Below, piece after piece: positions 1 through 6,142 of a DNA stretch of 12,015 bases. Position numbers and translations under genes: made by a program. The stretch is taken from the NCBI GenBank assembly GCA_947057875.1, contig CAMSEX010000033.1, positions 1-12,015 of the forward strand, given 5' to 3'. The notes under the pieces were generated by a model. It saw only the letters and a list, made by a program, of their open reading frames with translations, ran no database searches and had not been told where the DNA came from. Each line of letters begins with the position of its first letter. The first letter of the stretch is position 1. This DNA is from an uncultured Clostridium sp. Its GTDB lineage: Bacteria > Bacillota > Clostridia > TANB77 > CAG-508.

Positions 1-44
1 ATGACGAGAGGTGACTGGAGTTCAGACGTGTGCTCTTCCGATCT
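1..44 (+). other. Untrimmed Illumina TruSeq adapter (not genomic)
   Basis: Bases 11-44 match the 34-nt TruSeq read-2/index primer tail from memory: it begins GTGACTGGAGTTCAGACGTG and ends GCTCTTCCGATCT. Bases 3-10 would then be an 8-nt index and bases 1-2 the last two bases of the P7 segment; that part is inference. Translated in frame 1 this gives GDWSSDVCSSDL, a peptide known from adapter-contaminated protein records. Any start codon placed here for the next gene is artificial. Confidence 0.96.
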
Positions 45-845
45 AATACCTTTCCAAATCTCAGTCAAAATACTTTGTACAAAGCACTTCGCAAAAAAGA
101 CATTCGTATTAATGGAAAAAGAATACATGAAAATATTGTGGTTCATACAAATGACGAAATCACTATTTTCATTTCAGATGACTTACTTTTTGGCACCACT
201 TTTTTACAAGTCATTTATGAAGACCAAAATATTCTTGTTTTGAACAAGCCAGCTGGCATTTGCGTCACAGAAAATGCCCAAGAAGCGAACACTTTAACAT
301 CACTTGTTAAAAAACAATTTGGAAAAAATCTGGAGCCCTGCCACCGCTTAGACCGCAATACAACTGGGCTTATTTTGTATGCCAAAAATACAAAAGCCTT
401 AAAACTTTTATTAGAAAAATTTAAAAATCACGAAATCGAAAAACATTATAAAGCAACTGTTTTTGGAATTTTTTCAAAAAAACACGACCTCCTAACTGCC
501 TATTTATTCAAAGACAGTAAAAAAAGTCGTGTTTACATTTCTGATTTACCACAAAAAAATACCACAAAAATCATCACAGAATATACTGTTATTTCAGAAA
601 ATTTACAAAATCACACCAGCAAACTTGATGTGATTTTACACACTGGCAAAACACACCAAATTCGCGCTCATTTGGCGCATATCGGTCATCCTATTATTGG
701 AGACGGAAAATATGGCAACAATGAAATTAACAAAAAATTCAAACAAACCACGCAAATGCTTTGTAGCACCCAATTAAAATTTTGTTTTACCACAGACAGC
801 GGCATTCTAAACTACTTAAACCAGCAAGAAATTATATTATCGTAA
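45..845 (+). CDS. RluA-family rRNA pseudouridine synthase, 5'-truncated
   Basis: Isomerises uridine to pseudouridine in rRNA (RluA/RluC/RluD family, cytoplasmic). The visible protein starts inside an S4-type RNA-binding segment (LSQNTLYKALRKKDIRINGK). The catalytic domain follows, with motif HRLDRNTTGL; the catalytic Asp is codon 351-353. The family motifs KTHQIRAHLAHIGHPIIGD and, further upstream, LNKPAGICV are also present. The C-terminus is complete with TAA at 843-845. The N-terminus is lost at the adapter junction: the frame stays open back to base 30, but bases 30-44 are adapter. About 266 genuine residues remain against roughly 290-320 for the family, so only a short piece is missing. 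Which rRNA site it modifies cannot be told. Its stop codon lies inside the 18-bp inverted repeat that also holds the stop of the convergent gene. Confidence 0.93.
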   Translation, partial: NTFPNLSQNTLYKALRKKDIRINGKRIHENIVVHTNDEITIFISDDLLFGTTFLQVIYEDQNILVLNKPAGICVTENAQEANTLTSLVKKQFGKNLEPCHRLDRNTTGLILYAKNTKALKLLLEKFKNHEIEKHYKATVFGIFSKKHDLLTAYLFKDSKKSRVYISDLPQKNTTKIITEYTVISENLQNHTSKLDVILHTGKTHQIRAHLAHIGHPIIGDGKYGNNEINKKFKQTTQMLCSTQLKFCFTTDSGILNYLNQQEIILS

Positions 846-976
846 ACAAATCTATTTTTGAGCTGAGTTCGACCTACGTAGTCATTTCTGAAAGTAAGTA
901 TAGTGTGTATCAAAAGTAAATTATTTGCTAAAACTCAAGCGCCTTGGAGAACGAAGAAAAAAATAGATTTGTTTAC
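842..976. repeat. Perfect 18-bp inverted repeat enclosing the convergent intergenic region
   Basis: GTAAACAAATCTATTTTT at 842-859 is exactly complementary to AAAAATAGATTTGTTTAC at 959-976. The 99-nt interior has a second nested pairing (TGAGTT 864-869 with AACTCA 932-937, extendable by GC across a one-base bulge) and a CTACGTAG palindrome near 873-880. Each outer arm holds the stop codon of one flanking gene. It could be a MITE-like insertion that supplies both stops, a bidirectional terminator with a long loop, or a structured RNA. No ORF inside looks real. Confidence 0.8.
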
Positions 977-2400
977 AATTTATCTTTTTGATTTAAGCCG
1001 TGAACCGCTGGACCTTCAATCAATGTGCCATCTTTTTCATAGCGACTCCCATGACATGGACAATCCCATGTTTGCGTCACATCATTCCACGAAACCTCAC
1101 ATCCCAAATGGGCACAATACTTCTTGTCTTTTTCTCCCTTTATGTGTGGCAAAATCACTGATTCTCCCACCTCTTTTAACATATTTTTCATTTCTTCTCC
1201 ATTTTTAATTGGCTCTAATCTTGTCGCCTTAAAAACTTCTTCATAAGGATTCTCTTTTCCTAAAATTTTATCTGTTATCAAATTCGCTGCTATATTAGAA
1301 GTCGTCATACCCCACTTTTTAAATCCAGTTGCTACATACATATTTTCTCGCACCTCAGAATATTCTCCAATATATGGAATTTTGTCCAGCCCAATACAGT
1401 CTTCTGCATTCCATCGATATTCAATTGGCTTTTCTGGAAAATATTGCTTCGCAAATTGTTCCAAAACATCAAATCCCTTATTTTCTTGACTTTCTCCCGT
1501 TTTATGCCCATTTCCAACTACCAAAATATAATTTCCATTTTTGTTTTGATAATCACGAAAAGAAATCGTTGGCACCTCGCAAGAAACATACATACCATTT
1601 AACTTGCAATCCGCCTTAAGCGCAATTCCATACTCCAATTCTTGATACATTTTAAGAAAATGAAAACCTGGCACATTAAAAATTGGGTAACGCGTCGCCA
1701 CCACCAAATATTTTGCTCTTACTTTTCTATTTTCTTCTCCCACTTTGGCCGTTACCATAAATCCATCATCTGCTTTTTCGTAATCTACTACTTTTGTATT
1801 TTCAAAAATCTCGCCACCTTTTTCCAAAACACATTTGGTAAGCCCTTGCACATATTTTACTGGTTGAAATTGTGCTTGGTTTGGAAACTCAATTGCTCCT
1901 TCAATTTTACCCAAAACTTCTATGGTATCTACTAATTTTGCATTAATTCCAAGACTTTTGCAAGCCTGCACTTCATCTTGTATACGGTGCAATTCCTTCA
2001 AATCTTTTGTCCAAACAAAACTACTTTTTCGTTCAAAATCACAATCGATATTTTCTTCCTGAATGATTTTTTCAATATTATCAATTGATTTTTCAGCTGC
2101 TTTCCAATATTTCTTGGCAAATTCTTTCCCCTGCGAACTGATTAAATATTGGTAAAACAAATGATGTTGACTAGTAATTTTTCCAGTAGTTCCACCAGAT
2201 GTTTTTGAGCAAATTCTGTCTTTTTCTAGCACAGCTACTTTTAATCCGTGTTTACTCAAATAATAGGCACACGAGATGCCTGTTATTCCGCCACCAATAA
2301 TTGCTACATCCACCTCTATATTGCGGTCCAAACTTCTAAACTCTCTTTTATTCTCATTTTGAGCAAGCCAAATTGAATTGTTATTTTCCAAATATTTCAT
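973..2400 (-). CDS. FAD-dependent oxidoreductase with C-terminal Rieske [2Fe-2S] domain
   Basis: A cytoplasmic flavoprotein fused to a Rieske iron-sulfur domain, resembling the DAO-fold/Rieske proteins of Bacillota (B. subtilis YhfW type). The substrate is unknown. Counting from the ATG at 2400, the FAD dinucleotide motif IIGGGITG is at about residues 34-41, followed by a DAO fold. The Rieske ligands are C429-A-H431 and C447-P-C-H450, with the usual 15-residue spacing. Total length is 475 aa. Start choice: AAAGGAG directly abuts the ATG at 2400, which is too close to serve it. The TTG at 2391, 9 nt downstream, has ideal spacing and may be the true start; the reading frame also runs up to a TTG at 2424. 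It is divergent from the RelA/SpoT-like gene and convergent with the RluA gene. No partner enzyme is adjacent. Confidence 0.92.
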   Translation of the reverse strand: MKYLENNNSIWLAQNENKREFRSLDRNIEVDVAIIGGGITGISCAYYLSKHGLKVAVLEKDRICSKTSGGTTGKITSQHHLFYQYLISSQGKEFAKKYWKAAEKSIDNIEKIIQEENIDCDFERKSSFVWTKDLKELHRIQDEVQACKSLGINAKLVDTIEVLGKIEGAIEFPNQAQFQPVKYVQGLTKCVLEKGGEIFENTKVVDYEKADDGFMVTAKVGEENRKVRAKYLVVATRYPIFNVPGFHFLKMYQELEYGIALKADCKLNGMYVSCEVPTISFRDYQNKNGNYILVVGNGHKTGESQENKGFDVLEQFAKQYFPEKPIEYRWNAEDCIGLDKIPYIGEYSEVRENMYVATGFKKWGMTTSNIAANLITDKILGKENPYEEVFKATRLEPIKNGEEMKNMLKEVGESVILPHIKGEKDKKYCAHLGCEVSWNDVTQTWDCPCHGSRYEKDGTLIEGPAVHGLNQKDKL

Positions 2401-2459
2401 CTCCTTTTTCCATAGTATTTGCAAAGCTTTAAAATTTATGTACTAAATATTAGAAAAAA

Positions 2460-2489
2460 TTGACTTTTTTATGTAAAATATGATATAAT
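2460..2489 (+). promoter_or_regulatory. Sigma-A promoter of the RelA/SpoT-like gene
   Basis: TTGACT at 2460-2465, an 18-nt spacer, then an extended -10 TGA-TATAAT (TATAAT 2484-2489). The predicted transcript has a leader of about 60 nt before the ATG at 2558. Confidence 0.75.
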
Positions 2490-2531
2490 TAAAGTAGGAT
2501 ATTATATTCAATTCTAAAAATAGAAAATTTA

Positions 2532-2557
2532 GCCCACTTCGGGCAGAAAGGAAAGTT
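2532..2557 (+). promoter_or_regulatory. Leader hairpin and ribosome binding site
   Basis: GCCC (2532-2535) can pair with GGGC (2541-2544) around a 5-nt loop, just upstream of the AGAAAGGAAAG Shine-Dalgarno region that fixes the ATG at 2558. The hairpin is short and does not cover the binding site, so its role is uncertain. Confidence 0.45.
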
Positions 2558-3628
2558 ATGGAACGGAGTACAATAACAGAAATTATAAATGAAGTTTTTA
2601 AAAGGGAGTTTGAAAAAAGAGCTAAAATTGTTTGTTCCCCTGAGTACTACAAAAATTTATTCTTACAATATGCTATGGAGCACCATAAATCCACGCAATG
2701 CATTGTACGAACATATCTGGAAATGTTAAAAGCTTCCTATCAACTTACTATGCGTCGGTTTGATTTATGGGAGATTAATCAATTACTGATTTTCTTAAAT
2801 GCATTTCAAGACAGAAAAACACTTAAATACATCGATCAGATAATGTCTGAAAGGAACAAAAGTTTTTCTAACCCTTCATACATTATCAAATCCACAGAAG
2901 ATCGGTTTAAATCTGTGCGAAGTACTCTTGCTAAAATTCGAACCTGTGAAGTAACTGAAGAAACTCTATTATATATAAAGAAAATCTTCAATTCAATTAA
3001 AGATTTTGAAAACTTCACATTTGCAGATAAAAAAATCGCTAAAAAAATATTGCAAAATATGTGGAACGATAACTATAAAAAAAGCCCTACGAAAGACATG
3101 ATTGGTTATAGGGATATTGTGTATGCTTATAATAACTCGACCGAAGACAATGTTACGATTCCTTTCGTATATCAATTTATGAATTACAGCAAGGATTTTT
3201 TTCGAGAAAATGGCTTTGATATCGTTGTTTGTAAAGACTATATAAAAAATCCTAAAAAAGATACTGGATATCAGTCTTTGCATGCAACATTTAGTGTCCT
3301 TAGTATAAATCTGGAACTTCAAGGCAGAACTGGTCTCATGCATGAAGAAGCAAAACATGGAAAGTATAACCATGATACAGTTTACAAAAACAAATTGATA
3401 CAGCACTTTTTATCCAATTTCATGTATGAAATTGCAAGAAATTTAAAACGTGTAACAATGTATGAAGATATTGGAATTCTGAAAGAATTATCCTTATCCA
3501 ACATGCCGATTTGCAAGACACCAAATTCAGAGGTTCCAAAGACACCACCTGAATTAGTTCCATTTCCAGATAATGAACTTATTGAAGCAACAATGACAAT
3601 TTCGCCTAAATTCAGCAACCTTTCATAA
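2558..3628 (+). CDS. Orphan RelA/SpoT-domain nucleotidyltransferase (alarmone synthetase-like)
   Basis: The C-terminal half matches the RelA/SpoT (p)ppGpp synthetase fold by motif: R116-x-K-S-x-x-S-x-x-x-K-I (116-127), the metal-binding Asp equivalent in KDMIGYR (D180, R185), the G-loop DYIKNPKKDTGYQSLH (227-242, Y238 stacking the guanine) and the second acidic residue in ELQGRT (E253). MHEEAKHGKYNHDTVYK (261-277) mirrors the long-Rel MHxxAExGxAxHxxYK. Known family members transfer pyrophosphate from ATP to GTP/GDP, or to tRNA in toxic variants. There is no HD hydrolase domain. Residues 1-110 are a charged, probably helical region I do not recognise. An insertion of about 50 residues (128-178) separates the first two motifs, and one extra residue sits in the G-loop. 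The tail 310-356 is Pro-rich. No antitoxin-like gene is adjacent. It uses CGG at codons 3, 67 and 116, unlike its neighbours, so recent transfer is possible. Confidence 0.8.
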   Translation: MERSTITEIINEVFKREFEKRAKIVCSPEYYKNLFLQYAMEHHKSTQCIVRTYLEMLKASYQLTMRRFDLWEINQLLIFLNAFQDRKTLKYIDQIMSERNKSFSNPSYIIKSTEDRFKSVRSTLAKIRTCEVTEETLLYIKKIFNSIKDFENFTFADKKIAKKILQNMWNDNYKKSPTKDMIGYRDIVYAYNNSTEDNVTIPFVYQFMNYSKDFFRENGFDIVVCKDYIKNPKKDTGYQSLHATFSVLSINLELQGRTGLMHEEAKHGKYNHDTVYKNKLIQHFLSNFMYEIARNLKRVTMYEDIGILKELSLSNMPICKTPNSEVPKTPPELVPFPDNELIEATMTISPKFSNLS

Positions 3629-3638
3629 AATTTCTATT

Positions 3639-3675
3639 CCCCACCTAGCAGAATAATTTCTGCCCCTGGTGGGGC
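3639..3675 (+). terminator. GC-rich hairpin after the RelA/SpoT-like gene
   Basis: CCCCACC (3639-3645) and GCAGAA (3648-3653) pair with TTCTGC (3658-3663) and GGTGGGG (3668-3674), with small internal bulges. A mutually exclusive hairpin, GCCCC-TGGT-GGGGC (3662-3675), is also possible. What follows is pyrimidine-rich but not a clean U-tract, so termination is plausible rather than certain. Confidence 0.55.
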
Positions 3676-3681
3676 ACTTCT

Positions 3682-3788
3682 ATTTCCCACGCTTTTTTTC
3701 TGCTCTAAAAAATAAAAATTTTTCTATTTTCTACTCAAAAACAAAAAGACGAGTGAAATTTGTCTTTGCCAAATTTCCCACGCTTTTT
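3682..3788. repeat. Pair of 16-bp direct repeats between the convergent genes
   Basis: ATTTCCCACGCTTTTT occurs exactly at 3682-3697 and 3773-3788. The 75 bp between the copies contain the terminator of the minus-strand gene. There is no coding potential. They could be the target-site or recombination scar of the RelA/SpoT-like insertion, or duplicated terminator sequence. Confidence 0.6.
3737..3777 (-). terminator. Terminator of the cysteine desulfurase gene
   Basis: Read on the minus strand, AAAGAC...GTCTTT (3767-3762 with 3750-3745) is followed by TTGTTTTT, a plausible intrinsic terminator. A competing perfect 8-bp hairpin GAAATTTG/CAAATTTC lies at 3755-3762 and 3770-3777. Confidence 0.55.
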
Positions 3789-3791
3789 CTT

Positions 3792-4935
3792 TTATCTCAA
3801 TTGACCAACAATTTCAATTAAACTTTGAATTAAATAATCCACATCTTGTGTCGAGTTTTCACGCCCAAAAGTCACTCTTAAACTACTTCGCGCAATACTT
3901 GAAGGTACACCAATGGCAAGCAAAACATGCGACGGATTGAGAAGTCCTGCACTACAAGCTGAACCACTTGACGCACAAATGCCTCGTTTATCTAGCTCGT
4001 TTAGCATTGCTCCGCCATCCACACCTTTGAAACAAATATTAGCATTGCCCGGCAAGCGATTTTCTAAATCTCCATTGATACGAATAAATGGGATATTTTG
4101 CTCCACATTTGCCAAATAATAGTCTCGCAAAATGCGCAACTTTTTTGTATAATCCCCCATTTCGTTTTGTGCAATTTCTATCGCTTTTCCAATACCAACA
4201 ATGCCTGCCACATTTTCCGTTCCGCTGCGTTTATCTTTTTCCTGATGACCTCCGGTCTTGGATTCTGACAAAATTGACATTTTCACGAATATACGCAAAA
4301 CCAACGCCTTTTGGTCCATAAAATTTATGTCCTGCTGCCGACAATGCCGAAATTCCTAATTTTTTGACATCAATTGGAAAATTTCCAATTGCCTGAACCG
4401 CATCTGTGTGAAAATATACACCGTAGCGCTTGGCTATTTTGCCAATTTCTTCGATTTCTTGAATGGTACCAATTTCGTTATTGGCAAACATCACACTGAT
4501 TAAAATCGTGCTTCGATTAATTGCTCTTTCTAGTTCTCTAAGACTAATTCTGCCTTTGCTGTCTACGTTTAAATAAGTCACTCGAAATCCCAGATATTTT
4601 TCTAGAAAATGACACGTGTTGAGTACGGCTGGATGTTCAATTTGCGTGGTTATAATATGGTTTCCGTATCGTCTGTTGGCAATAGCAATTCCCTTAATAA
4701 TCAAATTATCGCTTTCAGTACCGCCACTTGTAAAATATATTTCATTAGGATTGCACCCTATCGCGGTCGCAATTCTATTTCTACTTATATTCATTGATTC
4801 TTTATTCATTCTTCCTATCGAATACATGGATGACGCATTTCCAAAATTTTCTGTTAAATAAGGCATCATCTCTTCTAGTACTCTTGGATCGATTGCTGTT
4901 GTTGCGCTATGATCAAAATATCTAATTTTTTGCAT
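3792..4935 (-). CDS. Cysteine desulfurase (NifS/IscS group I), split by a +1 frame change
   Basis: A PLP enzyme that takes sulfur from cysteine for Fe-S clusters and tRNA thiolation. The first frame (4935 to about 4255) gives 227 residues, including FDHSATT, HTDAVQ (D178) and the PLP lysine in AGHKFYGPKG (K204). It then runs into a stop at 4231. The second frame supplies GGHQEKDKRSGTENVAGI and the active-site loop SSGSACSAGLLNPSHVL. If the C at 4254 (minus strand, in codon CGG) is skipped, the composite is 380 aa with catalytic Cys at 327. E. coli IscS has K206 and C328, so the joint is almost exactly in register and no residues are lost. All catalytic residues are present. The start at 4935 is preceded by AAGGAAG at 9-nt spacing. 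No IscU or thiolase partner is adjacent. It is either a recoded gene, a pseudogene or an error. Confidence 0.9.
4252..4254 (-). other. +1 frame-change site 1: in-frame CGG (codon 228)
   Basis: On the minus strand the frame reads CAA GAC CGG AGG. Skipping the first C of CGG gives CAA GAC GGA GGT CAT (QDGGH). This restores the conserved GGHQE motif at the family's usual distance of 10 residues after YIR. Confidence 0.75.
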
Positions 4936-5011
4936 AATTCATAACTTCCTTATCAAAAATTTATTTGCTCATTTTATTGTATGAATTCCTGACTTAAATG
5001 GTTCCAATTTC

Positions 5012-5058
5012 TTATATAAATTGCATTTGACAATTTATATAACGTATGGTAATATAAT
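5012..5058 (+). promoter_or_regulatory. Promoter overlapped by a perfect 12-bp inverted repeat (putative operator)
   Basis: TTGACA (5027-5032), 17 nt, then the extended -10 TGG-TAATAT (5050-5055); TATAAT at 5053-5058 is an alternative with a long spacer. TTATATAAATTG (5012-5023) and CAATTTATATAA (5031-5042) form an exact inverted repeat with a 7-nt centre that covers the -35 box, the classic position for a repressor site. A further TAATATA/TATATTA repeat overlaps the -10. A second TATAAT lies at 5090-5095. Confidence 0.65.
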
Positions 5059-5123
5059 CTATATTATCATTAATCGTTTTGGTAATAATTATAATCAAAC
5101 CAATTAAAGGAGGGATTAACATT

Positions 5124-5321
5124 ATGATCTGTGGATTTGAATGGAAGACTGAAGGAATATCTCTTGATCCAAAACAAATTATACAAGAGAGCCTCCTGTT
5201 CGGAGGAACGGAACACTCTGAATTTCTCGATATGGGCAAAAACCAAAAATGTTCCTTTAAATTACCTAATGTTCTACCTTCGCACCACTTTCATGTAGAG
5301 CTCGACGAAATTGACTTCTAA
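5124..5321 (+). CDS. 65-aa orphan protein
   Basis: Unrecognised small protein. The start is fixed by the near-perfect Shine-Dalgarno AAAGGAGGG at 5106-5114, 10 nt before the ATG at 5124; the frame is open further upstream but has no binding site there. It begins MICGFEWKTEGISLDP and ends HHFHVELDEIDF: soluble, with an acidic end, two Cys, a His cluster (HHFH) and a GG (FGGTEH) near the middle. There is no signal peptide and no membrane helix. It has its own strong, apparently regulated promoter and an intrinsic terminator, so it is a single-gene transcript and a convincing real gene. A regulatory or peptide-precursor role is possible, but I see no family signature. Confidence 0.72.
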   Translation: MICGFEWKTEGISLDPKQIIQESLLFGGTEHSEFLDMGKNQKCSFKLPNVLPSHHFHVELDEIDF

Positions 5322-5332
5322 TTTGCTCTCTA

Positions 5333-5374
5333 TCAAAAAATCTCTGCCAACTCTTGTTAGTAGAGATTTTTTGA
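5333..5374. terminator. Intrinsic terminator, 13-bp perfect stem
   Basis: TCAAAAAATCTCT (5333-5345) pairs exactly with AGAGATTTTTTGA (5362-5374) around a 16-nt loop, with a U-run in the descending arm. It ends the 65-aa gene and lies immediately before the next promoter. It could work in both directions. Confidence 0.85.
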
Positions 5375-5375
5375 T

Positions 5376-5404
5376 TTGACAATTTATGTCAATTATGCTA
5401 TAAT
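5376..5404 (+). promoter_or_regulatory. Consensus sigma-A promoter of the 76-aa membrane protein gene
   Basis: TTGACA (5376-5381), exactly 17 nt, TATAAT (5399-5404), with extended -10 TGC. TTGACA and TGTCAA (5387-5392) form an inverted repeat on the -35. The 14 bp ATTTGACAATTTAT (5374-5387) also occur at 5025-5038 in the promoter of the preceding gene. Confidence 0.85.
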
Positions 5405-5428
5405 AACCTTATCAGTAACTATTCACTA

Positions 5429-5502
5429 TTTTTCCTGTTTTCTTGATGCACAACATTTTCAAAGAATAACAGCGGAAAATTTTCCAAGAAAGGACAAGGA
5501 AA
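5429..5502 (+). promoter_or_regulatory. Leader RNA helix that would hide the ribosome binding site
   Basis: In the roughly 90-nt leader, TTTTTCC-TGT-TTTCTTG (5429-5445) can pair with CAAGAAA (5485-5491), ACA (5494-5496) and GGAAA (5498-5502). That gives about 15 bp with GG and A bulges, masking the AAGGAAAG site just before the ATG at 5504. The self-complementary GGAAAATTTTCC (5474-5485) could form a competing hairpin. Confidence 0.5.
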
Positions 5503-5503
5503 G

Positions 5504-5734
5504 ATGAAAATTATAACGGATTTTCGGAACTTTTTTGCTGGCTTGACACTAATTATTATTACTATTATTTTACGAGTCGGTGTTGAGCTTTTACAATCCG
5601 TAAACGGTATTGTGCTCTTTTTGGTTGGAGCATATTATGTCTTTGGAGGATTGTGGTGCATTTTTCATTTTGCAAAAAAATGGCTACAAAAACGCAAAGA
5701 CGAGGAAGACATCCGCAAGCTCTTACATAAGTAA
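5504..5734 (+). CDS. 76-aa two-helix membrane protein of unknown function
   Basis: Two hydrophobic segments (about residues 11-29 and 34-55) are followed by a strongly charged tail, KKWLQKRKDEEDIRKLLHK. This predicts a small inner-membrane hairpin with cytoplasmic termini. The start at 5504 follows AAGGACAAGGAAAG. It has a consensus promoter, a long structured leader that can sequester its binding site, and a strong terminator right after the stop, so it is an independent transcript. That arrangement recalls type I toxin mRNAs, but at 76 aa it is larger than most such toxins and no antisense RNA is evident. Codon 8 is CGG (5525-5527), in a window where CGG is otherwise nearly absent. I recognise no family. 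Confidence 0.75.
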   Translation: MKIITDFRNFFAGLTLIIITIILRVGVELLQSVNGIVLFLVGAYYVFGGLWCIFHFAKKWLQKRKDEEDIRKLLHK

Positions 5735-5736
5735 CA

Positions 5737-5786
5737 AAAAACAGCCACTGGCAAAGTACTCAAACGTACTTCCAGTGGCTGTTTTT
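5737..5786. terminator. Bidirectional terminator with 15-bp stem
   Basis: AAAAACAGCCACTGG (5737-5751) pairs exactly with CCAGTGGCTGTTTTT (5772-5786). A second stem AAGTAC/GTACTT (5754-5759 with 5766-5771) sits above a small CA bulge. Flanking A and U runs suit termination from both strands: the 76-aa gene on plus and the 110-aa gene on minus. Confidence 0.93.
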
Positions 5787-6117
5787 ATTTAGATTCCCAT
5801 CGCAATAATTTTATATCTTTATAACGATTTAAAATTTCGATATACTTTTGATAATCTTCCTCCCATAAAGCATCTGGAACCTTGTCAAAGGCGCTAAAAA
5901 CCTTCTCGGCTTCTTTAAGGAAGATAATCTGTTGCTGAGGTGTTAAATTGTCGTATTTAATGCAAAAAACATATAATTTATCCAATATATCATTTGCCTT
6001 GATAAAACTCCAAAAATCAGTTACGTTCATACCAGCCATTTTAATTTGCGAAACTGCCAAAATAGCCAACATTGCAATAACCATTAACAATATGAATATG
6101 ATTGCTAAAAACTCCAT
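5785..6117 (-). CDS. 110-aa protein with one N-terminal membrane helix
   Basis: Residues 3-23 (FLAIIFILLMVIAMLAILAV) form a single membrane anchor. The remaining ~85 residues are a soluble, predominantly helical region (TPQQQIIFLKEAEKVFSAFDKVPDALWEEDYQKY is typical) rich in Asp, Glu, Lys and aromatic residues. The ATG at 6117 is preceded by TGAGGAAAGAA. It starts 25 bp after the yebC stop and is probably co-transcribed with it, sharing the terminator at 5737-5786. I recognise no family. The arrangement suggests an accessory protein facing the cytoplasm if the N-terminus is outside, but the topology is not decided by the sequence. Confidence 0.8.
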   Translation of the reverse strand: MEFLAIIFILLMVIAMLAILAVSQIKMAGMNVTDFWSFIKANDILDKLYVFCIKYDNLTPQQQIIFLKEAEKVFSAFDKVPDALWEEDYQKYIEILNRYKDIKLLRWESK

Positions 6118-6142
6118 TTCTTTCCTCAGCTTTCTTTCGTAA

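Noticed and set aside
1..243. 80-aa ORF starting at base 1
   Set aside because: Begins in adapter sequence and overlaps the RluA gene in another frame.
903..1208. 101-aa plus-strand ORF
   Set aside because: Antisense to the Rieske domain of the FAD oxidoreductase; no binding site and no protein-like pattern.
2993..3406. 137-aa minus-strand ORF
   Set aside because: Antisense shadow of the RelA/SpoT-like gene, whose motifs establish the plus strand.
5012..5239. 75-aa minus-strand ORF
   Set aside because: Runs through the promoter/operator and antisense to the 65-aa gene, which has the better ribosome binding site.
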